From Candidatus Aegiribacteria sp. (GTDB lineage: Bacteria; Fermentibacterota; Fermentibacteria; Fermentibacterales; JCC-6), in contig JAUVEU010000017.1 of NCBI GenBank assembly GCA_030594645.1, positions 1 through 47,521 of the forward strand: DNA of 47,521 bases. Direction: 5' to 3'. Under the pieces are notes generated by a model. The model was not told the origin of the DNA. It saw only the letters and a program-made list of their open reading frames with translations, and did not search any database. Made by a program: the position numbers and the translations under genes. This document shows positions 1 to 8,753 of this stretch, piece after piece (the stretch's first letter is position 1; the number at the start of each line of letters is the position of its first letter).

Positions 1-2
1 AA

Positions 3-176
3 TATCTGGAACTCGCTCAAGCACGACGAGTCGAACAGAAGCAGAAGCGAGTAAATGTTGACTTTCCTATCTGGATGATTCACTCGCTGGACAAGGAAGC
101 CAAGCGTCTTGGTATTCCCAGGCAGTCTCTGATTAAAATGCTTATTGCCAAACATATAGAAGAAGCCAGAGCATAA
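3..176 (+). CDS. CopG/BrnA-type antitoxin, C-terminal part (5' end outside window)
   Basis: Open from the first bases of the window in frame 3 and ending with TAA, giving 57 visible residues. The visible part reads as a ribbon-helix-helix tail: a short strand with VNVDFPIWMI followed by SLDKEAKRLGIPRQSLIKM and a charged C-terminus. This is the pattern of CopG-like antitoxins that pair with BrnT-type or related toxins: the strand binds DNA and the two helices dimerise. The start and the toxin partner, which would normally lie upstream, are outside the window, so the operon cannot be confirmed. No toxin gene is seen downstream; the next sequence is a broken LOG gene. Confidence 0.6.
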   Translation, partial: YLELAQARRVEQKQKRVNVDFPIWMIHSLDKEAKRLGIPRQSLIKMLIAKHIEEARA

Positions 177-263
177 TCTGGATTCGAACAAACGGCTGCA
201 GCAGACAAGATACACCTGATATCGGATTTATCTTCATATCTTGCTGCTGAGCCTCGGCATTCT

Positions 264-542
264 ATGCACTAGCACAAGAAAATGATGTTTGATCTCTCTA
301 ATACATTCATTGCTCTACCGGGTGGATTCGGAACACTTGAAGAAATCGCTGAAATTCTTACTTGGGCACAGCTTGGACTACATTCGAAACCATGTGGTCT
401 GATCAACGTAGATGGCTATTTTGACCATCTACTCGCTTTCCTGGGCAATGCAGTTTCAAATGGCTTTATGAAGCAAGAACACAGAAAGATGCTTCTTTTA
501 TCAGCAACACCCGAAAATTTGCTAGATCAGATGACTGCGTAA
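264..542 (+). pseudogene. LOG-family (cytokinin riboside 5'-monophosphate phosphoribohydrolase-like) remnant
   Basis: The reading frame from 282 encodes the C-terminal half of a LOG/TIGR00730 nucleotide phosphoribohydrolase, including the signature ALPGGFGTLEE and the following TWAQLGLHSKP segment. Full-length members are about 180-200 residues and begin with a Rossmann-type half that is absent here. In the same frame upstream, Met-His at 264-269 is followed by TAG at 270-272 and then His-Lys-Lys-Met. This matches the family's MHxRKxxM active-site stretch with a stop codon in the middle. Sequence further upstream in frame no longer resembles the family. The 86-residue piece from 282 could be translated but would lack substrate-binding parts. 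I read it as a decayed gene. Confidence 0.65.
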
Positions 543-614
543 AATCATCAACAACGGAAAAATGGGTAGGCGTGAGATCGAGGACATAACAAGGTGAATT
601 CAGCGGTCAGATTC

Positions 615-1019
615 TTACCAGTTAGGCATTCCGTTTACATACATGCCATGATTATTTTTGCAATTTCTGTTCCAGCCTCTTATTCGGAAGTTGTCGTAAT
701 TTCTTCCAGTGATTCTGTATCTGTAGTGTGTATCACATGATGGACATGCAAGCTTTTCCCAGTTCTGCAGATACTCCTCAGTTGCTGCAAAATTTCTCCA
801 TCTGTGTCCTTCATTCTCCCAGGGGTAATGACCGGTCGAGCCATAGTACATCTGAAGGGCGCCTGCGAGATTTCTCATGTTATGTCTGCAAGTCTGAGTT
901 TTAGCCTGTTCGGACAGATTACCGAACTTCGGAATGGCAATAGCCGCCAGAATACCGATAACAATAACGACTACAAGCAATTCCACCAGCGTAAATCCGC
1001 TACGGTTTCCGGAGGCCAT
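615..1019 (-). CDS. Type IV prepilin / type II secretion pseudopilin-like protein
   Basis: This 134-residue protein starts with a class III prepilin signal: a short leader MASGNRSG, then F9-T-L-V-E13 with the conserved Glu at position +5, and a hydrophobic helix through about residue 30. Cleavage is expected between G8 and F9 by a prepilin peptidase. The C-terminal domain holds four Cys, two in CPSC (about residues 92-95) and another near the end, suggesting a metal site or disulfides. The size and the short globular domain resemble GspG/PilA-type minor subunits. Its start overlaps the stop of the upstream gene (TGATG), so the two are translationally coupled. No pilus assembly genes are visible, so pilus versus secretion pseudopilus cannot be decided. 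Confidence 0.8.
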   Translation of the reverse strand: MASGNRSGFTLVELLVVVIVIGILAAIAIPKFGNLSEQAKTQTCRHNMRNLAGALQMYYGSTGHYPWENEGHRWRNFAATEEYLQNWEKLACPSCDTHYRYRITGRNYDNFRIRGWNRNCKNNHGMYVNGMPNW

Positions 1020-1438
1020 CAGATATTCCCCTCTGCGAATTCGATTGGATCCATATCGGAATAGTAAAGAAGACTGTCTCCAGATTGGAGAAACCAGCTT
1101 GAATCATCTTCTACTGTGTAATTGACACCCTGTAAAGATATATTGATTTCCTCCGGAATTTGCGGGAGTTTTCCATTCAGACTGGTATATTCATGTATGT
1201 CGCATGCAATGGCGCACATTAAATCTCGAAGCTCCTGTTCGCCGGATGAGATATCTGTACTGAATGAATTGGAATTGCCTGATGGCAGAATCATTATCAC
1301 AATCAGAACAATAGCGAATATTGATAGTATCCAGACAATTCCGGGAACTTTTCTTTTCCTGGAATCGCTGCTTCTCTTGCTGGAATCCATTGAGCTGGAT
1401 ATATCAATATCTTTGTCAATCTGTTCTGGTTCAGTCAT
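1019..1438 (-). CDS. Single-pass membrane protein coupled to the pseudopilin
   Basis: I do not recognise this protein. The 139 residues consist of a hydrophilic, Ser/Asp/Lys-rich N-terminus, a basic stretch SRKRKVPG, one hydrophobic segment (about residues 33-52, rich in I/V/L), and an outside domain of about 85 residues containing two Cys close together (CAIAC). Placing the N-terminus in the cytoplasm fits the positive-inside rule. The GTG at 1447 lies too close to the AAGGAG motif, so I chose the ATG at 1438, about ten bases from it. The gene overlaps the pseudopilin by one base (TGATG), which suggests a joint role at the envelope. The function is unknown. Confidence 0.6.
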   Translation of the reverse strand: MTEPEQIDKDIDISSSMDSSKRSSDSRKRKVPGIVWILSIFAIVLIVIMILPSGNSNSFSTDISSGEQELRDLMCAIACDIHEYTSLNGKLPQIPEEINISLQGVNYTVEDDSSWFLQSGDSLLYYSDMDPIEFAEGNI

Positions 1439-1500
1439 CTTTACCACACTCCTTTGTATTTTAAAAATATTGCATTATTAAGAAGTGGAGTCAAACTGAA

Positions 1501-1524
1501 GCGCCCGGAAGTATTTCCGGGCGC
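1501..1524 (-). terminator. Hairpin terminator downstream of the C25 protease gene
   Basis: A perfect ten-base-pair, GC-rich stem GCGCCCGGAA / TTCCGGGCGC with a four-base loop lies 24 bases beyond the stop of the gene ending at 1548. On the minus strand it is followed by a moderately T-rich stretch (TTCAGTTTG). It probably ends the ammonia-lyase/protease transcript and separates it from the pseudopilin pair. Confidence 0.7.
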
Positions 1525-1547
1525 AACTATAAGGTATGGATAATCTG

Positions 1548-4073
1548 TCAGATCTTTATCAGCTTGCAGCTTGCAGTCATGTTGGAGCCTGACATTACCG
1601 CGAAATATACACCTGGAGGAACATTGTGACCGTTATCTGACGTTCCATTCCAGGTGAAAAGCCCAGATTCAATTTCTGTCTCCATAACCGTTCTTCCGTT
1701 TAGATCGTAAATCCTCAGTCTGGAATTCGCAAGAGCGGATACCTGCAGAACTGTGGAACTGCTGAACGGATTTCGTCCTGCGACGGAAATAGCGAACTGT
1801 CCGATTCCGGGGGACGAGGATTCACCGATTCCAGTTGGATCAGGTGTGCATGCCCAGAGATCCCATTGAAGGTCAGTATCCCTTCTGCCGTAAACAGCCC
1901 AGAGCTTTTCTCCTGCCCAGGCAAGAGAAGCGTCATCAATCGCGTCAGCGCTGACAGCACTGTAATAACCATCCCATGTACCACTCGTGTTCGTGTTGAA
2001 TTGAAGAGTGTTGCCGCCGGTAGTCCACATTACAGTTACATCACCCGTTGCGCTCGATGTAATCGACGGTCTTGCGCATCCGCTGGAAGCTGAGACAATT
2101 TCAGGAGTGGACCAAGCACTTCCGGACTGATAAGAACACAGAATAGCACCGGCGTCATTCTGCCATGTAACCCAGTAATTCGCGCCGTCACTTGTGATGC
2201 ATGCATATCGGCTGTTTTCATCGATAGAGGAAATGACAGTTTCACTGCTGAATGTTCCCGAATCGGGAGCGTCGCGGAAACCTATCACCCAGTTCCCGTC
2301 ACGCCTTGCATGATACACCAGGCCAAAACCGTCTCCGCTGTAAGCAACATCCGGATAACGCTCATGGCCTTCTTCGGATGATAAAGTGAATGTCGATGAC
2401 CAGCTGGATCCAGTCCAGAGAATACCTTCGATGTCCGTGGACGCGTTCTGCCACTTCTGCCAGACAAGCCATGCGTAGCCGTTACCTCCGTCCATTGCAG
2501 GTTCCACCTCGAAGGGATCACCGGAAGTAAGGATGGTTTCGCTGCCCCATGATGAACCGTTCCATTGAGAAATGTAGATATCGTAACCCTCATGGTTGTT
2601 CTGCATGCTCTGCCAGGCAGTCCATACGTTACCGGTACCATCTCCTCCGACAGTTGGATGCCAGTCCCAATACTCGTGCTGACAGACTATGGCAGGTTCT
2701 GTCCACGTAATTCCATCGGAATGTGTAGCCAGAATATTGGCTCGGACAGGATAGGATGATCCGCAGACGGCAAATACCTCGCCTGAGGATGGATCCGAAT
2801 ACGTATCTACCCGCCCCTGAGTATGAAGTCCATCAGTGATTTCATATGCCAGCCAGCTGTCCAGATCGAGTGTTGATCCTTCTTCATGCGTGGAACCCAG
2901 GCATATACCGCTCATTCTAGGTTTGAGAGTAGGATCACCAAGAAGCACTGCAGCGCGTGCATAATACATGTTTTGCGACAGCCATGTCCTGTAAGCCGCT
3001 CCGAGGCAGTTACCTGAAGCAAGGGACTGATAGTACTCCTGGAAATAATTGGTATAGTCTACTCTTGTCTGCGCCAGCACAGCGAGACCGTAAGAATCAC
3101 TCCAGATATAACTGTTCGCGATATTGTCCACTTCAGTCCATCGGCCGTTGGAACAGCAGTTGAGAACGTAGAAAAAAGCATGCGGATCGAGTGGAAGTAC
3201 TTCAAAATTATTGAAAGTCCCTCCGGAGCCTCCATCATGGAAGCTGCTTCCCCATGGACTGGAGTGGGAGATAAGATGAACCCATTCGTATCCGTTCAGC
3301 AGCTCAGCTTTAAAATCATCCGCGTTCGTTCCTGAAGGATTGTTTTTCGTGACAACAACATCATACAGGAGATCAAGGTACTGCGTTAGTCCGGTGAAGG
3401 CTTCCTCATATCCAAGTCCTCTGTCCGGAAGGGTCAGAGTACCTGTCCTGTAGGCATGATTTTTGGCGAAGTAATCGTTCAGCATTTCTGCCGCTCCACC
3501 ATATGTCAGGAAATTCGGAGTTAACCTTCCAACCCATATTTCAGGACCGTCATTACTTGCTGATTCATACAGACCATCGGAATCAGGATCATTCCAGGTT
3601 CCGTTCATGTCCATAAGAAAAACATCAACAGGATACTCTCCAAAACCTGTATCCATCCATCCGGTGGGAATGTCACCAATACAGATCGCTCCGACAAGAT
3701 CACTTGAAGCGTATTCAGTCTTAAGATCATTTCTGATATCAGTTGCAGCACCACCTGAAATCAGCCAGATATCAACAACGTATCCTTCAGCCTCAAGGTC
3801 AGCCTGGAAAGTGGCAAGTGACGCGCTTATATCTGAATTAATATCTTCCTCAACCAGAAGAACTACTTTTTCCGCATCAAATCCACAGGTTTGAGCAGTT
3901 ACGGTTCGGAGATATGATCCCCGATCTTCTGTGATCGCAATCCGTTCAGCGGTGGACATAGGCATTCGGCCCCTTGAATCCATGTACTGAATCGGTATTC
4001 CCTCTGGAACCGCCAATCCGGAAGAGACAAATACAAGGACAAACGATAGTACGAGGACAAACCGATTCATCAT
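1548..4073 (-). CDS. Secreted gingipain-like (C25 family) cysteine protease with sorting domain
   Basis: This 841-residue protein begins with a signal peptide (about residues 1-21). A caspase-like fold follows: VVLLVEEDI (about 70), AICIGDIPTG (about 129) and IWVGRLTP (about 179). The likely catalytic His is H270 in HLISHSS and the Cys is C306 or C307 in LNCCSNGRW, the order seen in peptidase family C25. Residues of about 395-740 hold repeated W-rich strands resembling a sialidase-type beta-propeller. The last 85 residues (ISVAGRNPF, then IYDLNGRTV and VPPGVYF) form the FlgD-like / type IX-style C-terminal domain. The RBS TAGGAG overlaps the TAG stop of the ammonia-lyase gene, so the two are probably co-transcribed. 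Met1 or Met2 may be the start. Confidence 0.82.
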   Translation of the reverse strand: MMNRFVLVLSFVLVFVSSGLAVPEGIPIQYMDSRGRMPMSTAERIAITEDRGSYLRTVTAQTCGFDAEKVVLLVEEDINSDISASLATFQADLEAEGYVVDIWLISGGAATDIRNDLKTEYASSDLVGAICIGDIPTGWMDTGFGEYPVDVFLMDMNGTWNDPDSDGLYESASNDGPEIWVGRLTPNFLTYGGAAEMLNDYFAKNHAYRTGTLTLPDRGLGYEEAFTGLTQYLDLLYDVVVTKNNPSGTNADDFKAELLNGYEWVHLISHSSPWGSSFHDGGSGGTFNNFEVLPLDPHAFFYVLNCCSNGRWTEVDNIANSYIWSDSYGLAVLAQTRVDYTNYFQEYYQSLASGNCLGAAYRTWLSQNMYYARAAVLLGDPTLKPRMSGICLGSTHEEGSTLDLDSWLAYEITDGLHTQGRVDTYSDPSSGEVFAVCGSSYPVRANILATHSDGITWTEPAIVCQHEYWDWHPTVGGDGTGNVWTAWQSMQNNHEGYDIYISQWNGSSWGSETILTSGDPFEVEPAMDGGNGYAWLVWQKWQNASTDIEGILWTGSSWSSTFTLSSEEGHERYPDVAYSGDGFGLVYHARRDGNWVIGFRDAPDSGTFSSETVISSIDENSRYACITSDGANYWVTWQNDAGAILCSYQSGSAWSTPEIVSASSGCARPSITSSATGDVTVMWTTGGNTLQFNTNTSGTWDGYYSAVSADAIDDASLAWAGEKLWAVYGRRDTDLQWDLWACTPDPTGIGESSSPGIGQFAISVAGRNPFSSSTVLQVSALANSRLRIYDLNGRTVMETEIESGLFTWNGTSDNGHNVPPGVYFAVMSGSNMTASCKLIKI

Positions 4074-4080
4074 TTTTCTC

Positions 4081-5601
4081 CTATTCCAGCGATCCTACCT
4101 CAGCTTCAACAGCTTCCAGTATTTCGCATGATTTAACTACTTCTGCCATTCTGGTGTGATCAGGATAAAGGGGTCGATCCTCACCAAGATGCTCTATATG
4201 CTTCCTTATTACATTGTACGCCGCAGAAACACCCCTGCCGGGTTTATGGTTCCTCTGATCAAGTCCGTCTGCCGCAGCTATTAGTTCAATACCGAGTATA
4301 CCGTATGCATTTTCCAGAATCTGGTGGTTCTGGATGGCCGTATTCATTCCCATGCTCACGAAGTCTTCCTGATCCGCCGCGGCAGGTATCGAAGCACACG
4401 CTGAAGGTGCTGAAAGCGATCTCTGTTCAACAATGAGCATCCCTGCCGTATACTGGCTGAGCATGTGGCCGCTGTAGAGTCCGGGTTTCTCCGCGAGGAA
4501 AGGCGTAAGTCCAACGGAAAGCGCCGGGTTAAGAATTCTGTTCAACCTTCGCTCGGACATGACCGAGACCATTGTAATGGCAACTCCCATCATATCCATG
4601 GGAAGAGATACTGGAGTTCCCTGGAAGTTTGCCCCGGTAAGCACGATATTCTCATCAGGGAAGAATACAGGGTTGTCGCCGACTCCGTTCAGTTCAATCT
4701 CGACCTGACTCCTTGCGTATGCAAGCGCGTCATGCGCGGCGCCGATAACCTGAGGGGTGCTTCTCATTGAGTAGGCATCCTGAACCTTTTTCTTTCCGCC
4801 TTCAAGAAGTTCGCTTCCCTCAATACATCTCATAAGAGCGTTCGCTGTTCGAACGGCACCTGAAAATCCCCTTGCTTTGTGGAGTTTTTCATTGTACGGC
4901 TTGAAGTTGGCGATAAGTGCTTCAAGGCTCATCGCTGCGGCGATTTCCGCCTGTTTGAGCCACCTGTTCATGTCATACAGGTGAATGGAATTCATTGAGT
5001 TGAGAACATTTGATCCGTTGATTGTCGCAAGACCGTCACGCGCATGGAATATTTCTGGTTCAAGACCGGCACGCTTGAGAGCCTCCGATCCGGACAGAAG
5101 CTCACCGTTGTAATAAGCCTCCCCCTCACCGATTACTACAAGCGCAATCTGAGACATGGGAGCAAGATCACCGCAGGCGCCTACAGAACCCTTCTGGCAT
5201 ACGAATGGAGTAACACCCCTGTTAAGCATATTAACAAGTTGCTGTGTAATCTCCAGTCTCATCGCTGAATGTCCTTTCGCGTGAACATTCACGCGGGAAA
5301 CCATTGCTCCCCTGACATACTCAAGCGGAGCAGGGTCACCAATTCCAGCTGCATGATTGTAAACAAGATATTTCTGGAAAAGCTTAACCTCTTCATCATT
5401 CAGCAATGTTTCCGAGAATTCACCTATGCCGGTGTTCACGCCGTACATGATCTCCCTGGCTTCGAGCTTTCTGTCAATCATACCGCGGCATTTCCTGATT
5501 CTTTCCTCGGCAGCGGGAGAAAGTTCAATCTGTTCCCCGTGCCTCGCGACTCTTATCATTTTTTCTACGGTAAGACCGGTTCCATCGATTACGATTGCCA
5601 T
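4081..5601 (-). CDS. hutH: Histidine/aromatic amino acid ammonia-lyase with Ala-Cys-Gly MIO triad
   Basis: This 506-residue member of the MIO-dependent lyases would remove ammonia from histidine or a related amino acid. The chosen ATG at 5601 is preceded by AGGAAGG. It places active-site residues at the positions known in Pseudomonas putida HutH: Y53 (YGVNTG), H83 (NHAAG) and N195 (INGSN). Q274, Y277 and R280 (QDAYSMR) and E412 (QEDF) follow. The MIO tripeptide, normally Ala-Ser-Gly, is Ala142-Cys143-Gly144 here (codon TGC). The stretches NFQGTP and QEDF differ from the usual HutH NFHxEP and QEDH and resemble aromatic ammonia-lyases, so the substrate is uncertain. No hutU or hutI is nearby. 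It is followed after seven bases by a secreted protease gene. Confidence 0.85.
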   Translation of the reverse strand: MAIVIDGTGLTVEKMIRVARHGEQIELSPAAEERIRKCRGMIDRKLEAREIMYGVNTGIGEFSETLLNDEEVKLFQKYLVYNHAAGIGDPAPLEYVRGAMVSRVNVHAKGHSAMRLEITQQLVNMLNRGVTPFVCQKGSVGACGDLAPMSQIALVVIGEGEAYYNGELLSGSEALKRAGLEPEIFHARDGLATINGSNVLNSMNSIHLYDMNRWLKQAEIAAAMSLEALIANFKPYNEKLHKARGFSGAVRTANALMRCIEGSELLEGGKKKVQDAYSMRSTPQVIGAAHDALAYARSQVEIELNGVGDNPVFFPDENIVLTGANFQGTPVSLPMDMMGVAITMVSVMSERRLNRILNPALSVGLTPFLAEKPGLYSGHMLSQYTAGMLIVEQRSLSAPSACASIPAAADQEDFVSMGMNTAIQNHQILENAYGILGIELIAAADGLDQRNHKPGRGVSAAYNVIRKHIEHLGEDRPLYPDHTRMAEVVKSCEILEAVEAEVGSLE

Positions 5602-5683
5602 CTGGTTTTCCTTCCTGGATTCTATTTTATGATATTTTGAGAAATCATCGCATTGAATGCAAACATCTTCAAGAATATGTACT

Positions 5684-5689
5684 ATTATA
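5684..5689 (-). promoter_or_regulatory. Possible -10 box for the ammonia-lyase operon
   Basis: A perfect TATAAT (minus strand, preceded by TTTG) lies about 83 bases upstream of the ammonia-lyase start in the 197-base divergent gap. No good -35 sits at the expected distance, so this is a weak prediction. No convincing promoter for the divergent MutL-like gene was found in the same gap. Confidence 0.35.
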
Positions 5690-5798
5690 CAAAGAGCGAA
5701 TCCGGGCAATAAGATTCATTTCGGAATTGGATAATTGACATCATTCAGATATTGTACGATGGATTTGTTCATAAGCCTTTTGACTGAAGGGAATATCA

Positions 5799-8693
5799 AT
5801 GAAATCAACCGATAGCTTACCTGATGCAGCCTTGAATGGCATGCCTCAGAGAAACACCGGGTTGCTTCTGATTACAGATATCGGCAGCACAACCACCAAA
5901 GCTCTTTTACTTTCCCGCGAGAGCGAGGGGAACAGCAGATTCAGATTCGTTTCCATGGCGGACGTACCTACAACAGTTGAAAAGCCGGACGAAGATGTAT
6001 GCATTGGAGTATCCAGAGCGATTCGAATGCTGGAATCCCAAACTGGAGAGATGCTTTCACGGGGAAAAGGTATGCCTTCGGTACCATATCTTACAACTAG
6101 TTCCGCTGGTGGAGGTCTTCAGATGCTTGTCTTCGGGCTTACCTCAACGGAGACCGGCAGAATCGCTGAAAACACAGCATGTGGAGCCGGCGGAGTTATT
6201 CTGAGAACGATAACCATCGATGATGAACTTCAGGCAGTTGAGAAAATGATGTACATAAGGGATCTTCATCCTGATATGATTCTCCTTGCCGGAGGTACGG
6301 ATGGAGGAGCAGTAGCCGGAGTTGTGCGGCTGTCTGAATTGCTGACCCTCGCGAATCCACAGCCCAAATTCAGGCAGAACATGAAAATCCCTCTTGTTTT
6401 CTGTGGGAATAGAGAGGCCAGATCATTTGTCAGGGAAGTACTCGAAGATACTTTTGATATAAGTATCGTTGATAATGTTCGCCCATCAATGACGGAGCTG
6501 AATACGGACCCCGCAAGATATGAAGTTCACAGGCTCTTCATGGAAAACGTTATGGAGAGAGCGCCTGGATATTCGGAACTGAAAAACTATACAATCTCTG
6601 ATATCCTTCCGACCCCTGTTGGTGTCGAGAATATCCTGAAGCTCTACGGAGACAGTCAGAATGAATTCGTGGTCATGATGGACATGGGTGGAGCAACTAC
6701 TGACATATTCTCGAGTATCTGTGGTGAGTATTGCAGAACCGTTGCTGCCAATACCGGAATGAGCTACTCTATCTCAAATGTTCTTGCAGATGTCGGTATC
6801 GAAGCCATAATGTGTCATCTTCCGCCTTCTTTCAAAGAAACCGATATAAGGAATTACATCTTCAACAAGACTCTTGCTCCAACATCTGTTCCCTCAACAG
6901 AAGGAGAGGAACTGCTTGAGCAGGCTGTAGCTATCGAAGGCGCAAGGTCCGCATGGGCGGATCATCTTGAAACCTGCTTCAAAACCAGCAGAGTCGGCTT
7001 TCTGGATCGTATGAAACAGAGAAACCGGAAAGAATTCGATGAGGTGTTTTACACTCGCGAGACTGAATCCAGCTTCAAAGTTTCGGATATAGGCATAATT
7101 ATCGGCGCGGGAGGTATTATCTCCCACTCGAACAGGATCGATGCTTTATGGATATTAGCAGAAGCTTTTCTACCGAAAGGGATAACCCGAATTGCCATTG
7201 ACAAACATTTCAGGAGTCCTCATCTGGGAGTTCTGTCCGAAATCGATTCAGAAGCCGCGCTCAGCCTGTTCAGAGAGGAATGTCTCAGAGAAATCGGATG
7301 GGTGATTGCTCCCACCGGAAAAATCGAGAAGGACAGAATAGTAATCGAAGTTCATGACAGCAATTCCGGCGGAAACTGGAAAGTACGCGGTGGCGAGATC
7401 CTCTTCCTCAAATCGGGAGGAAATCTGAGCTTCAGCACTTCGAAAGATGTTATGCTTGTTTCGAACGGAATCGAACATCTCTCGACTGATCTTCCTGTTA
7501 TCATCGACTGCAGAGGCAGAGGGAAATACAGGCTGGACATTCCCATGGCCAGGTCCGGTATCACTGAATTCGAACACGCTGATGTCACATTCAGCTCAAA
7601 GCTGTCACCTGAACATGACGGAATCGAAACAGGGAACTGGGAAATCGAATACGAACTCCCTTATGAGGGTGAAATCTTCGTCAGTGAGGGTGATCACGTT
7701 GAACCAGGTACTCTTATTGGAGAAAACCGTTTTGAACCGCCCAGACTTTTCATCATCGACCTCAATCGTATTCCCGGATACGACAGACACCTTACTCCCG
7801 AGGAGGTCAGGAGCGGCCTCCTGCTTGGTGTGGGTGACACTGTAAACCTGAATCAGCCGTTGTACAAGATTCATAGAAAGGGAATAACCGGATTCGACTT
7901 CACATTCCGGTCAACAGTCAGGGGAATGATAATAAAGATCGAGAAAAATGGTCTGATAATTCTGAGAGAAATCCAGGATTATGACGAAAAACCACACATT
8001 GTCGATGTAGCCGGTCAACTCGGGATCAAACCAAAGCATATCAAAGGGTTCCTTAAGTTCAAGGAGGGTGACTTCGTTGGCGCGGAACAGGTTCTTGCGT
8101 CTGACATGATAAAATCGATCTTCGTCAAAGCACCCTCCAGTGGAATCCTTAAACAAATCGACAAAAAAACAGGAACAGTTACGCTGCAGTATGATATCAA
8201 CCCTGTTCGCCTGTACTCACATGTCCATGGAACGGTGTCCGGAGCAATCCGGGGACATTCCGCAACAGTTCAGGGCACTGGTACAAGGCTTCAGGGCGTT
8301 GTCGGTTTCGGAGGTAAAAACAGCGGTATCCTCAACGAGATTCTGAATCTGGAAAACAGCACTTTGCTGAAAGGAAGCATCGTCTTCTCCTCAGAACCGA
8401 TTGATGAGCCTTTTCTGAGAAGAGCCGCTGAATCCGGTGTTTCCGGGATCATCGCGCCTTCCATCCCTGCCCATGACTGGGTCTCATACTACGGAAAAGA
8501 GCTTGGTGTTGCTATCACCGGAGATGAAAATATTCCGTTTACAATGATACTGACGGAAGGTTTCGGTAATATCCCGATGGGTAATGAATCCGCTGATTTT
8601 CTGAGATACTCTGAAGGAAAGACAGCAAGCATGTCAGGTAGAACTCAGATAAGAGCAGGGGTTACGCGCCCTCTTTTTCTGGTATCTGACTGA
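5799..8693 (+). CDS. MutL/GlmL-family ASKHA ATPase with a long extra C-terminal half
   Basis: Residues 1 to about 470 match the MutL/GlmL family, proteins encoded beside B12-dependent glutamate or amino acid mutases and thought to act as reactivating ATPases. Visible motifs are phosphate-1 DIGSTTTKALL (D27 onward), LLAGGTDGG (about 163), MMDMGGATTDIFS (about 292) and IIGAGGIISHS (about 434). At 964 residues it is about twice the usual 460. The extra half contains two lipoyl/biotinyl-like strand patterns (EGDHVEPGTLIGENRF near 630 and KAPSSGILKQIDKKTG near 775) and a glycine-rich VVGFGGKNSGIL near 833. A start RBS GAAGGGA precedes the ATG. No mutase gene lies in the window, so the partner is unknown. 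It is divergent from the ammonia-lyase. Confidence 0.78.
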   Translation: MKSTDSLPDAALNGMPQRNTGLLLITDIGSTTTKALLLSRESEGNSRFRFVSMADVPTTVEKPDEDVCIGVSRAIRMLESQTGEMLSRGKGMPSVPYLTTSSAGGGLQMLVFGLTSTETGRIAENTACGAGGVILRTITIDDELQAVEKMMYIRDLHPDMILLAGGTDGGAVAGVVRLSELLTLANPQPKFRQNMKIPLVFCGNREARSFVREVLEDTFDISIVDNVRPSMTELNTDPARYEVHRLFMENVMERAPGYSELKNYTISDILPTPVGVENILKLYGDSQNEFVVMMDMGGATTDIFSSICGEYCRTVAANTGMSYSISNVLADVGIEAIMCHLPPSFKETDIRNYIFNKTLAPTSVPSTEGEELLEQAVAIEGARSAWADHLETCFKTSRVGFLDRMKQRNRKEFDEVFYTRETESSFKVSDIGIIIGAGGIISHSNRIDALWILAEAFLPKGITRIAIDKHFRSPHLGVLSEIDSEAALSLFREECLREIGWVIAPTGKIEKDRIVIEVHDSNSGGNWKVRGGEILFLKSGGNLSFSTSKDVMLVSNGIEHLSTDLPVIIDCRGRGKYRLDIPMARSGITEFEHADVTFSSKLSPEHDGIETGNWEIEYELPYEGEIFVSEGDHVEPGTLIGENRFEPPRLFIIDLNRIPGYDRHLTPEEVRSGLLLGVGDTVNLNQPLYKIHRKGITGFDFTFRSTVRGMIIKIEKNGLIILREIQDYDEKPHIVDVAGQLGIKPKHIKGFLKFKEGDFVGAEQVLASDMIKSIFVKAPSSGILKQIDKKTGTVTLQYDINPVRLYSHVHGTVSGAIRGHSATVQGTGTRLQGVVGFGGKNSGILNEILNLENSTLLKGSIVFSSEPIDEPFLRRAAESGVSGIIAPSIPAHDWVSYYGKELGVAITGDENIPFTMILTEGFGNIPMGNESADFLRYSEGKTASMSGRTQIRAGVTRPLFLVSD

Positions 8694-8753
8694 TTGCAGT
8701 TCAGATGGCAGTATACGCATTCGTGCGAAGGCAATCTCACAAGTTTCTCAAGG

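Noticed and set aside
3-542. A toxin-antitoxin module at the window start.
   Set aside because: Only the antitoxin tail is visible; the following LOG fragment is not a toxin and the upstream side is outside the window.
5602-5709. A longer N-terminus for the ammonia-lyase, starting at 5709.
   Set aside because: The 36 extra residues resemble no lyase N-terminus and the ATG at 5601 has a good RBS and places Tyr53, His83, the MIO triad and Asn195 at standard positions.
5735-5740. TTGACA before the MutL-like gene as a promoter.
   Set aside because: No acceptable -10 is found 16-18 bases downstream.
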